Assembly (NCBI GenBank): GCA_022749755.1
Contig: CM040441.1
Span: 24,371,603 to 24,435,602, forward strand
Length of the DNA stretch: 64,000 nt
Source: Azadirachta indica
Lineage: Eukaryota; Streptophyta; Magnoliopsida; Sapindales; Meliaceae
Direction of reading: 5' to 3'
The notes below the pieces were generated by a model. That model was not told the origin of the DNA and did no database searches. It was given only the letters and a program-made list of their open reading frames with translations. Shown here one piece after another: positions 24,601 to 35,305 of this stretch; the first letter of the stretch is position 1, and every line of letters begins with the position of its first letter. The translations under genes were made by a program, and so were the position numbers.

Positions 24601-24739
24601 CTACTTATTATAACTGTTGTAGAGATATATTGCATTAAATTTCTGTTCTGTTATCTTCTGTTCGTCAAAAGATTCTTCTTTGAACTTGAACTTTATTCTA
24701 AGGAGAAAAGCACTAGAATTCTTTAATTATTGTTTAGAC

Positions 24740-25300
24740 TTTCAGTTATGCATTTAATTGTTGCTCTAGTCCTTGCCTTGCTATATTTTGTTAACCTTGT
24801 TTCAAAAAATTAGGATTGCCAATCTTTTGAAAGCATTCAATAATCCTTCTTTTATAGACTAAGTACTTCAATTGAAATGGCTAGCTAGGAAGGCTTAATA
24901 ATACTGACGAAACGTTATTGTTATCTACACATCCTAAACTTCAATATAATCTCAGGATGATAATAAGCCGAGCCTCCTCAAGAATTATTAATACATAAGT
25001 TTATTGGTCATAAACAAAACCATCTGTTAATTTTCATCACACAAACTAACAGAGATATATAATTACATGAAAGAAAGAATGTCAATATCAATGAAGAGTA
25101 TCAGTTTCGTTGTTATTGTTGCTGATCATTCCATTGTTGCAGTGACTATTTCTAGCATTCATGCTCATCTCTACATATTATTTCACATGTTATGAACCAA
25201 TCAAACATGTTTAGTAGAGTAAGGGAGGAGATGGTAAAGACAAGGGACTCCAAGGAAAGTGTAAGAGTAGGTGAGTCCTTATTTCATTACAAAATCATAT
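24740..25300. repeat. Family 3' flank with inverted exon-2 remnant
   Basis: This matches 36000-36570: TTGCTCTAGTCCTTGCCTTG, the TTTTGTTAACCTTGTT stretch, GACAAGGGACTCCAAG, GTGAGTCCTTATTTCATTAC. The minus strand at about 25200-25060 carries a degenerate exon 2 (a run of Ser, Asn and Thr codons). No expressed gene is visible. Confidence 0.45.
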
Positions 25301-25935
25301 AGAAATGTTTCAGAAAGGATTAATAAATGTTTTTAGTTCACAGGCAGCACGGTAATTTAAGTATTTTAAATAGTGTTATGAAGCTAGCTCTTATGACTTG
25401 TGAGGATATTTTTTGCATAGATGACACCTATAGAGGCATATTGAAAATATATATGTTTCTTTTGTTTGTTGTAGGTTGCTCGATTTGGTATATGCAGGCA
25501 TACATAGCAATGTATGTATTTAGTTCATGGTGTTTCGTATATATGGTCTGCATAACAAGCTAAGAACCCAATTAATATATTGTGTAAATATACATATATA
25601 AAATTGTAAATTAAATCAATACAATTAAGTTAATTTTACAACAATATATACTGCCAAATAATTAAAGCAGCATGTGTCCCCAATAAACCTCCCAAGCTGT
25701 ACATGTGAACAAAAAGTTCTAAATAATTAGACTTAAAAAGGTTAATTTTTCTTTAAATATTAAAACAAAAATTCAAACCTCAAGTGAGAAACTTGATAAT
25801 ATCTCTACACAAAAAAGAAATAAATAAATTATGTTAACTTATAATTCTTTGTTAAATATAATTATATTAACCTCGTACTTATAGTTTAGTAAATAAAATT
25901 GTTGGAATTAATTAATTTTTTATACCTTTTCAGTT
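25300..25935. other. AT-rich intergenic DNA
   Basis: A 78-codon open frame at 25327-25563 is hydrophobic and rich in Cys, Phe, Ile and Val, with no family I know. It lies in the unit's 3' flank. I do not call it a gene. Confidence 0.4.
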
Positions 25936-25939
25936 TGGG

Positions 25940-26765
25940 TTACGGGTCGGGATTCACTAAAACTCGAGCTGGTCTAGATTTTTGCTGGCATCCCAATTTT
26001 CTCAATAGTAGAGTCAGCCATTTAATCCTAGAGTAGAGCTTTGCCATTGAATAATGCTATGACTAAGTTGCCATCAGGGCCGCCCAAGAGAGCAATCAAG
26101 AGAGCTAATCCCAAGGTTTACTTCTCTACTTGTCTACTAAGTTGATTGGATTTGATGGTTTCTATTTGCAGTCATGAGTTTACAAGTTTTTGCAATTAGG
26201 CTTTTATTATGTGATAGTGGGTTGTCCTATTACCTTTTTGGTTAATGATTTCCTTCCTATACTTTTTCTTATTATTATTAATTATGGAGTGTAATCATCA
26301 TTTAACATTTTGTTGTTTTGTGTTTATGTCACCAGGTAAAAATTCTTCAGTAAAAAATGAGGTTTTCACGTTGTAATTATAATTTGATTGCATTATAGGT
26401 TTTTCCAAGATTAACGTATCCTAATCATAGGATTTTGTTCTTTTTTTTTTTTTTTTTTTTTATAATTATCAAGATTCTTCGTTTAATTACGGTTATGTTT
26501 TCTAATTGTGTAATTTGATAAAGATTGTTGGGTTTATTGAATTTGAGTATTTTTATTTGTATTTTTTTATTTTAGAAGTTTTTTGTCATCGAAATTGTTC
26601 CCAGTTTCAATGTTTCTGAATTTGATCTTATTAGTTTTATGATTGAAATTGTTTGGCTCTTTGTTTAATAATGTCTAAAGAGGACGATAGAGACAGATTA
26701 CTTCGATCAAGGAGCTTTTGGATTATGCAGAGAACTGTGCCTCTTGGTCGGTCTTGGTGGCAACT
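25940..26765 (+). pseudogene. Three-exon family, sub-group III copy (exons 1-2), truncated
   Basis: A promoter-like module (GGGTTACGGGTCGGGATT, then ACTAAAACTCGAGCTGG) precedes exon 1 at 26059-26115, which encodes MTKLPSGPPKRAIKRANPK and ends AAG|GTTTAC in phase 0. Exon 2 is at about 26670-26755 (MSKEDDRDRLLRSRS; in another frame ELLDYAENCASW). It stops abruptly at about 26760, where an inverted exon 1 from another copy begins. There is no exon 3. A pure T run of about 22 lies at 26441-26462 in the intron. Confidence 0.5.
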
Positions 26766-26960
26766 AAGCCAGAGCATAAATCAACAGTGTGGTCACTGGG
26801 TGCTTGAATTCTTGGGGCAAAGTCAAAGGAGTTTGTTGGCGAAGAAGAGATTAAGAGAAAAGGGACGTTTATGGGAAGTAAAAGGTAGAGGTGGTGCATG
26901 GACGGTGTTGGAGAAGGAAGAAGAAAAAGATGGAGAAAATTAATCAAAATACCTTATACT
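26765..26960 (-). pseudogene. Inverted exon-1 fragment of sub-group II
   Basis: The minus strand reads HLFLLPSPTPSMHHLYLLLP then INVPFLLISSSPTNSFD, which aligns in DNA with exon 1 of the 20.2 kb copy (TCCATGCACCACCTCT, CTTCCCATAAACG, TTCGCCAACAAAC). It is joined directly to the plus-strand exon 2 of the preceding copy. Confidence 0.5.
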
Positions 26961-27720
26961 TAGGCTGAATTTTCAACGATGCCCACTGTTCAAAATTTTG
27001 TTAAAAAAATGATTCACTTAAATTTTTTTGGACAAAAATACTTTTATTGAAAGTAAATGGTGGTCATTTTTTAATATTTTTTTACGTTTGGATCATTTTT
27101 TATATAAATTTTAAATAGTAATCATTTTAGAAAATTAAATTCCTAATTTGATTAATATTGAAAATCTCTCAAAGAGATGATTCCATGGTTAGGCTTTTTG
27201 AAATTAAGCTGGGAGAATTTTTATGTGTTACTTTATTTAATGTAATTTGTGATTTTTATTCTATTACAATTTGTGACAAACTAATTTCACCCAAACACAT
27301 ATATACATGTTTTTGATTTATATATGTTCCCAATTTAATTTTTGTCTTTGCTTGTATTACATGAACCATTTACATCAAATTTAATTTTTGATTAATCGCA
27401 CAACATTATAAAGTCAACTTAGGTCAATTTCAAAATATTATATCACAACATTTACTATTGAAGTTGACAAGAGTGATATTCCTCACAGGAAGTTAGAAAA
27501 ACTTGTTTGTGCAAACAGCTGCATTCAAAAAATAATATCAAACTCTTAACTAACTAAGCGCTATTAAAGTGAAGAGTTTTCTTTGTAAAATCAGGTACCG
27601 GGAGAAAATAAAAAATGTAAAATCACTTTTCTCATAAAAACAAAAGCTTATTCAAGAAATTCTCCGCTTACCAAAATCTATCATTTTTAAGAAGAGGTTT
27701 GTTAAGAATTAAACAGAAAG
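26960..27720. other. AT-rich spacer with a short piece of the 2.85-kb repeat
   Basis: There is no gene. Bases 27225-27385 (ATTACAATTTGTGACAAACT, TTTCACCCAAACACATA, TACATGTTTTTGATTTATAT) match about 9935-10050 in the AT-rich repeat. The rest shows nothing I can name. Confidence 0.5.
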
Positions 27721-27774
27721 ATTTTCCGGGTTTCAACCCGACTACGGATGGATCAGGGTCGGATCCTAAATGGT

Positions 27775-28000
27775 TCGTTACCGTTAAAGCTATAAATAAA
27801 ATAAAAACCCTAAACCCCCAATTCAAATCCAGTTTGATTTCAGAAACCGCAATCATGAAATCATGTTCGTCTCCCTTTTTCTTCCTCCATTCACCACCTC
27901 TCCCTCTTTTGCTTCCCACAAGATCACTCCCTCTCATCCCCAGCAGCGGAATATCTGATGAAGATATATATCTACTTCCTAAGATGTTTAACTAGCAACC
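27775..28000 (+). pseudogene. Three-exon family, exon 1 joined to unrelated sequence
   Basis: The promoter (GTTACCGTTAAAGC, TATA box at 27791) and the start of exon 1 at ATG 27855 (MKSCSSPFFFLHSPP, LPLLLPTRSLPLIPS) match the copies at 91 and 8.95 kb. At about 27938 similarity ends and the frame runs into SGISDEDIYLLPKMFN and a stop. The proline/arginine motif and exons 2-3 are missing. Confidence 0.5.
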
Positions 28001-28250
28001 AAATGAAGAAAGTGCTATAAATGCAAGTGTTGACTGGGTGAATATGCCATGGATGAAAGAGATGTTCCTTGACCTTCGTGATTTGCCAATATAAGTGACT
28101 GTTGGCGACTGATGAGCCAATGGCGTTGCCTGATCAGACTGTGATGAGTGATATTTCCTCAGTTTGTCAAATTCCGCAGCTTCCTTCCGAAGAAATGTGA
28201 TTGCAGCCAATGATGGAGAAAATGACTGGGGGGCCGACTATGAAATGTAA
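27990..28250 (-). pseudogene. Unidentified fragment, also at 38.46-38.65 kb
   Basis: A 72-codon minus-strand open frame contains FLRKEAAEFDKLRKYHSSQS then DQATPLAHQSPTV. The plus strand at 38.47-38.60 kb has a matching stretch (GCTGAGGAATCTCAATGATC, then AGGCAACGCCAGTGGC). I do not recognise the source gene. Confidence 0.3.
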
Positions 28251-28930
28251 ACTTTGGATAGGATACTGCTTGAATATTATGGAAGTAAAAGTTCAAGTCT
28301 TTGCCTGAGTTTGGATGATTGACAGGCATTTGATCTCTTTTTCATAGTTGGAGAACATTATTGTTTTTAGTTTGAGAAAATTCATGAAACTTGCTTTGTA
28401 CCACTCTGTTTAAAAATCCTCTCCATTGTAGAATTGAAATTAAAATTATAATGAATTGACCAAGTTTGTTGACGTTCAAGTGTTTTAGTCATCATATGTC
28501 CTCAATCAGTTATTCATACAACTAACAGAACTGGATTAAAAGTTAGAGAATATGGGATAAGTTCCTTTGGTACAAAATAAAGTAGCGTAGGAAGTGAAAT
28601 AAGTAGAACATATAAGCCATTACGTTCTCATCTCAGATAGACTCTGGCTCAGGTAGTTCACCGTATTACCTTAAAAAACAAGGTATTCAACGCCAATTTA
28701 CATGTACAATTTAGCTTTTCCTTTACAAGTATGTGTATAAACACAGGAAAAATCATCATAAAGCTAGATGAATAAGCAATGGAACAACAAAGCAAACCCC
28801 ACATCAAATGAAATCTACAATTAGGGAAGCCCTGATAATAATAATGCCAAAGCAAACCAGCAATTTCATCAGTCATAACTCAACTGCCTTAGAGAGCGAT
28901 GTTTTCCAATAGTCATCAAATTCCTCGTGT
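28250..28930. other. Intergenic DNA, nothing recognised
   Basis: The stretch contains short open frames only; none shows a motif or repeated match elsewhere in the window. Confidence 0.4.
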
Positions 28931-28939
28931 CAAGAGAAA

Positions 28940-29377
28940 TTAATTTTGAATATTAATCAATCCTCTTTGAATATTATCAGAACGATCATCTTGTCCTTGT
29001 TCAACTGGGAATTTCCAGTAGTTTTCTTTTTTGCTGCCGCAAATTACATACGTTGAAATCAGTTTAAATCAAGCAACAAAAGAAGACATTTAATTGAACT
29101 TTGACAAGAGCAGCAAACATAATTAAGAAATTGTAATCTGATTAAGCAACAAATTAATTAAAGAACAGAGATTGCTACGGTATATATGAAAATTGAGAGA
29201 AAGAAAAAAAAAAATCAACGAGAACTCTTTCTTTAATTGGTAGTCTGATCTGATCTGATCTGATGATTGATTATTATCATTCTTCTTCACATCTGATTGC
29301 TTCTTCAATTCTTCAGAAACAACTTCATCACAGACAGTCTTGTCTTTGTCCTTCCCTTCACCTTCTGCGTCTGACAT
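28940..29377 (-). CDS. Hypothetical small acidic/lysine-rich protein
   Basis: The ATG at 29377 opens MSDAEGEGKDKDKTVCDEVV then SEELKKQSDVKKNDNNQSSD, a charged, probably disordered N-terminus. The downstream part of this 84-codon frame (IIFFFLSLNFHIYR) looks like translated intron; a possible second exon at about 29028-28940 reads KKENYWKFPVEQGQDDRSDN and then IQRGLINIQN before a stop. The leader shares GACTCCACGCCCACTCGAGT with the upstream region of the 9.0 kb family member, so the promoter may be borrowed from the repeat. I do not recognise the protein and am not sure it is expressed. Confidence 0.3.
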
Positions 29378-29399
29378 TGTGAAGTTGAGACTCCCAGAA

Positions 29400-32300
29400 T
29401 TATTTTAGCATCCGAAATCGACTCCACGCCCACTCGAGTAAACTCGAATTTGGAGTCGAATTCGCAATTAACCCAAATCCCTTAGTAATTAGTATGCCAA
29501 TTATATATATATATATATATATATAACACATTAATTCCATTAGTTCATTCTTATTAATTAATTTATACTTATTTTAAATGAGTTTATAAAACCAAACTAA
29601 TTGATTTGTTTCATTATAATTTGTGAAAAATTATTTTCACCCAAATACATATTTTAAACTATTAAATATTTTATAAATACTTTAAATATTATTTTTTAAC
29701 ACAAAAATTATGACTAATTTTTAATAAATATTTTATTTAATTGTTCATAATTTCTGTTAATAGTTAGCTAGTTGAATTACTAGTTGTGCATTTATTAAAT
29801 ATTAATGATCGAATTTCTAAAATGCTTTAAATTGAACAAAAATTATTGTTATTTTATGAAATGTTTATAATCATATTTATAATTTGTTAAATATTTTTTA
29901 AACTATTTAGATTTAATTAATTATTTATATATCATTATAAAATGCTGATATTTATATAATTTTTAAAAGTTCTAAAGGTTATATTTTACTTTATAATTAT
30001 TTGTAATATAATAATATTATGTTTGGATTTAATTATTGAGTTAATGACTCAATTTTGTTATTAATATCTTACACATTATAGGAGTATATTAAAGTACTCT
30101 TTTTGTAACATTTAAGATGTGTTCTTGGATAAATTAATGTATTCATTTTGTAACAAGGATCACTTTGTTTAATCTTAATTTTTAATTTTAATTTATTTTC
30201 ATATTTTTTTATTTATTATAAAAGAATTTATATATGCAGATTTTTATTTAGTAAAATTTGAGATTTGTGTTCCATTACAATTTGTGACAAATTAAACACT
30301 CAAATACGTAAACATGTTTTTTATTTATCTATATTTCCAATTTAATTTTTATTTTTATTTGTGTTACACGAATGATTTCGTAGAATTCGTTGAGTTATTA
30401 ATTTAACTTATGTTGGTGTTGGCCTTGATTACTTTTCTATTTTGGTGAATAATGAATATATGTTTTAACTTATGACAATACCAAATATAGAAAAGAAACA
30501 CAAAAAAAATTTAAGTTGTAAATTTATATTACTTAAATCCTTTTTACTTAATTATTTTTTAGTTAACTAGTTGACCAAGTTTAACTTTTAAAATACGTAA
30601 GTGGTGTAGCGGTATTTAGTCAAAACAAAAATAATAACTATGTTAAGAGAGAAACCCTAATTGAATGATTAGTAAAACCAAAATCGTTTGTCATGTTCAT
30701 TATTCATCTCTGCATTTGAGCATGAAAATGGAGAAACTGAGCGTGAAAAACCTTTATGTACATCTTGAACTTGACTAAGTTTATGTTGACTTTTATTAAG
30801 TTTTCAAGGATTAAAGATTATGACTACTAAAAATTGAGTAATCGAAATTTTTCACTTGTTTTTTTTTTTATTTTTATTTGTTGGTTTTAATGATATAGTA
30901 TGTAATTTTTCTTCCTATGATTTTTGTGTTTCTAATCCTTTTTATTGTATATATTTAGTAAAATTTTAATTTCTGAAGTTAAATTTAATAAAATGATTTG
31001 ATGGATTTAATTTTTAATTATTGCTTTGAAGAAAGGGGCATATCTAATATGATTTGATATTTTAGTGGATCCTTATTTTAGTGAAAATTTGATTTTAAAA
31101 GTTTGATTTAACTAAAAAGTAAACGAAAATTTGGTAGATTTTCTCTTTTACTCATTACTATGAGAAAATGAAGGTGTGAATAATAAGATTTTATATATTA
31201 CTTAAATATTTTGATAATGATTTTCTTGGTAAGGCTTTTTACAAGAATGATGGTTAACATAAGCAAACAAAACAATGTAAATAAAAATTACCTTTGATTT
31301 AGAAAAAAGAATGACCAACAAGAGATTAAGATAAAAAAATTGATTACTTGATCATCATTAGAATGATTTTAAGATTTATTGAATTATTCACGAGGTAATA
31401 AATCAAAATGATAATTATTTATACTAAATTATTATATAAAATTTTCAATCCTTCAACTAGGTTATTATATTTATTAAAAAAAATCTTAGTTGGAAAAACT
31501 CTCAAGATAGACCAGCCAACTGCAATAATAATTGTTTTGAAATTTGAATGCCTTAAAATTTATCAAAAAAAATTTGATTATACATATCCCTAAAGTTTTC
31601 ATAAACGTCAAATACCCTTAATGTTTGGGTAGATAGATGTTCCTTGAAGTGTGAAGAGATAGGTGAATAACAAAGATATCTTCTAGTTGACTTATTAGGT
31701 TACTATTATTTTTGTCCCTAAAAATTTATTGAATAATAAAGTAAGATATATATTTTTTAATTATAACAATTTAGTCTTCGGTATTTACAACATATTAAAA
31801 CTAAAAAGTTAAAATCTAATCTTTATTTTAATAAAATTTAGAAAGAAAAATACTAACGACAAGTTGGGACAAACTTAGTTATTTTATGAGAAAAGAGAAG
31901 GCTTAGAACTATTTATCAAATATTTAAAAAAATTTAAATAAATAAAATAAGAATATTAAATTATAATATGTGAATTAAAAATCTAGTGTTATGTTAATAG
32001 AATTAAAAATTAGACAATTTTTGCTAAATAATTTCATTTATTTTTAATTCAAAATATAAAAAAGATAATTTTGATTCTTTTTATTTATTATAAATAAATG
32101 AAAAATTATTTGTTAATTCACATTTTTTTAATTAATACAACAATAGATATTTATATTTTCTAAATTTGATTAAAAAGTAAATTATTAAATTTTTAAACTT
32201 TTTATATTTCATTTTTTCAGTTGTCTATTTAATTAACCATTGTTGTTGATAAAAGATTTTTAGTTTATAAATTAAAACACGAATAATTCTCCATGAAAAC

Positions 32301-32475
32301 AAATAATTTTAAAATAAAAAAATATGTGAACTTTTAATTAAATTTTGTTCTTTTCTTTTTTAGGTAAGTTTATCTAATAAAAGAGTTATATAAAAAAAGA
32401 ATCGAATTTTATATAAAAAATGAATGAGTGGTAGTAGCGTTACTCTTTGGTTAAAAAAATATATGATTTAAAAAG
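29400..32475. repeat. AT-rich repeat, copy 2
   Basis: This is collinear with 9100-11953 in direct orientation. An extra block at about 31560-31790, absent from copy 1, interrupts the match after TTGAAATTTGAATGCCTTAA and resumes at TTTACAACATATTAAAACTA. A (TA)n tract lies at 29504-29526. No genes are seen. Confidence 0.65.
31565..31785. mobile_element. Insertion (or ancestral block) in repeat copy 2
   Basis: About 220 bases are present here and missing at the equivalent place in copy 1 (about 11243-11255), where the flanks TTGAATATCTTAAAATTTAC run on without a break. I see no terminal inverted repeat or clear target duplication. It may be a small insertion here or a deletion in copy 1. Confidence 0.3.
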
Positions 32476-33780
32476 TGAAAGTAAGGACAGTACATTTGTT
32501 TTTGTTGGAATTATTGTTGTGTTAAGTTCTATTTTATAATTAATAGATATAGTCGAAACATTACTTAACAATAAAGACTTTTAGAGACTAAAAAGATATG
32601 TCATAAATATTAAAATTGATCTTATAATTTTGTTACCATAATAATTTGTAATATTTCTTTTCATATAAAGTTGACACCTAAAATATATAACTATTAAAGT
32701 GACCATAAATAATAAAAACTAAAGACCAAGTACATTTGAAAAAATATTTAAAAAAACGTAAATAAAGATCAAATTATTTGTTGCGATAATATGTAACTAA
32801 ATATATAAATTATTTATTTTAAAAAAAGTGAAAGCATCATTTATAAAAGAAAATATATAAATTAAAGTTTTTAAAATCCCTTTTAAAAGGACATTTTATT
32901 CATAATCCTGTTTGTGGGTAATTTAATTATTGATTATTGTTTTACTTATAACTTACTTTAAAATGTAAATAGTCTTAAATTTTAGACAAGACCAAATTTA
33001 TTAAAAAAATTTTTCTAAATAATTAAAAAATTTATGATCATTTGCAAATTTAGTAAATATCAAATTCTTTTACTAATTTTATTTATGAAATATTGATCGA
33101 AACAATTTACCCTCACTTACAAAAACTTGAAATTTTAAGTAATAACTTTTAAGAGTTGAGACACATCACTCTAGAGTAAAGTGTGTAAAGTTACGTTTGA
33201 AATTCATCACTTAAGAATAACGTTAAAAATATAATTCGGGACTCATCATTTTTAAAATTATAGTATTTTTTTATAAGTGATGACAAAATAGTTAAAATTT
33301 TTTTGGATAGTATTAAAAATAAAATTTGAAGTTGACTTAAGTAAAAAATGATTCAATTTTTTTGCTAAATTTTTAAGTTTTGGATGATAAAATGCAAACT
33401 CTTTTTTATTTATTATTTTTTATTTATTTTGTTCAATAAAGATGATAAAATAATAAATTAATTTTCACATTACTTAAAAATAAAAATTTTATAATTCAAA
33501 CTAAAAAAAAACGTAATTTAGAATCAATTACAATGAAACAAAAACAAACAAGAAAAAGGTTATGATATTAAAACTAATTTCAAAAAAATCAAAATTTTGT
33601 TCTTTACTAAAACTTATTTAAATTTTATTCGAAATAACGATGGGTTAAAAAATCATAAAATTGATAGAATTTTAAATAATTAATATGGATGCCCAATTAA
33701 TTTAAGTTGAGATTTAGTAGAGAGATATCAACCTCCTAGCTTCATCATATAACATAATACTTCAGTATATTATTATTATT
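32476..33780. other. Very AT-rich intergenic DNA
   Basis: There are no open frames of note, no RNA gene and no match to other parts of the window that I could find. Confidence 0.5.
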
Positions 33781-33794
33781 TTTTTTTATGGCTT

Positions 33795-33885
33795 TCCAAT
33801 TCGGTTACGGGTCTCAGGGTTTGGGTCAGGTCCGAATTAACTAAAACCCAGATCGGACCCAGAAATTGCCGCCATGCCTAAATTC
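33795..33885 (+). promoter_or_regulatory. Conserved GC-rich upstream module of sub-group I
   Basis: GGTTTGGGTCAGGTCCGAATT, ACTAAAACCCAGATCGGACCC and AGAAATTGCCGCCATG stand out in AT-rich DNA. Equivalent modules (ACCCGG words, TTAAAACCC, GACCC, then AATTTTGCCGCCAT) lie in front of the copies at 7.5 kb (minus) and 49.1 and 58.4 kb (minus), and a weaker one at 25.95 kb. Conservation in non-coding DNA at a fixed place suggests a promoter element. Mechanism not known. Confidence 0.45.
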
Positions 33886-34045
33886 AATTATAAGTCCCAG
33901 CCCCCATAATTTCTTCCGCAATTCAGTTCAGTTGGTCTTCTAATCCCATTCTCTCTCCAAGCTTCCACTTCCCCTCAGCCGCTTACCCATCTCATCGTTG
34001 GTTGAGAAACAAAACCCTAAGATTTCCCAGCAGCAGAATTCCAAG

Positions 34046-35305
34046 ATGAAGTGTCCTCACATTCCTTCAACTAAATTGCCGCCTCCGCCGCCCACTTTCA
34101 AGAGGAAAATGGGATCATCCCCGGTGCAGAGGTCTAAGAGTTTTTGCCCTATTCCCGAGGTTTGGTTTGGTTCTCTTCATCTTGTTCGGTGTGTAGTTAT
34201 CAAGATTCTTCCTTTAATTTATGTTGCAAGCATCGATCTTTTTGTTTCCCGATTATGTAATTGGATAAAGATTATTGGGTGGTTTCCTAAATTGCAATGT
34301 TTCGATCTGTTTGTATTTTAGTTCTAAAAGTTCTTGTCATTGTTTTATGTTCTGGTTGTTAATGATTTTATTAACTCCATGCCTTGTTGCTGAATGAAAA
34401 TAGTGTGCTCTTGATTATGGTCTTTGGGCTTTAATTATGGCTTGATTTAATGTTGCTTGATACTTGTTTCAATTGAAAAATATTCTTGTGTCATCTTGGA
34501 TAAAACTTGACAGAGCGATATATTTAGTTTGTAATTACGGTTTTAAAAGTTGTTGTCATTATTACATTTATACGTTCTGGTTGTCTTATTGACTAAGATT
34601 TTCTGAACTCGTTGGCTTACTGTGATGTTGATTCTGGGTTTTGGATTGCAGTTATATTTTGAGTTTATGTAGTATGATAGTTGTGTCATTCTTGGTTCAA
34701 GTTAGTGTTCAAGTTGTCATTTAGTTTTTGATTCTGATTTTCGGAGCCATACTTTAATTTTGTGTATTTTGATAATCATATCACCTGGGAAAGGTTCCTT
34801 GGGTCGAATGAAGTTTTCATATTGTCATTCTTTTCTATGTTTCTTTAACGCATGCAACTCTTTCACAGTTTTTGGTTTTACTGTTTCTTTAATGGTTCGA
34901 GGCAGTATCTAAAGAAGATGACAGAGTGAATGAGGGAGCTTTTGAGCTATACAGTAGAGTGTGTCAGTGCACAGATGGCCATCAATGCTGCAAGGAGTCA
35001 CTATGCTAATAATATAGTGACCAGTAACAACACTAGTGCTTCATTGGTATCTATACTCTTCCATGCAATTATCCTTGTTAGTTTGTGTTTAATTGCCGTT
35101 TAATTGCCAACGAATTGATGAAATTGGAGTTGCTATTTACTGCATGTGATTCTTTGTTCTATAGGAAAATTATCATGATAGTTATACTGAAGTTGTAACT
35201 ATGGACAAGAGAAGGGAGGCCTTGATTGTTAATGTGAAGTGTCCATGTGGTGCCAGTTATCAAATTCTTCTTTTGGAAGGAATTTGCTACTACAAGCTTG
35301 TGTAG
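34046..35305 (+). pseudogene. Three-exon VKCPCG family, most complete copy (one in-frame TGA)
   Basis: The gene model is clean. Exon 1 (34046-34159, 38 codons) reads MKCPHIPSTKLPPPPPTFKR, KMGSSPVQRSKSFCPIPE, with donor GAG|GTTTGG. Exon 2 (34906-35046, 47 codons, acceptor GAGGCAG) reads YLKKMTE, TGA at 34927, then MRELLSYTVECVSAQMAINA, ARSHYANNIVTSNNTSASL, donor TTG|GTATCT. Exon 3 (35165-35305) reads ENYHDSYTEVVTMDKRREAL, IVNVKCPCGASYQILLLEG, ICYYKLV and TAG. Both introns are phase 0, so apart from the TGA a 131-residue basic protein would result. There is no signal peptide or membrane span. Exon 1 looks disordered and proline-rich; the KCPC pair in exon 3 could be a metal or disulfide site (a guess). 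I do not recognise the family. The start was chosen because MKCP/MQCP is shared with the copies at 7.3 and 48.9 kb. Confidence 0.6.

Noticed and set aside
24436..24726. 96-codon open frame
   Set aside because: It lies in the duplicated 3' flank of the gene family, and the translation is not conserved in the sister copy at 21.9 kb.
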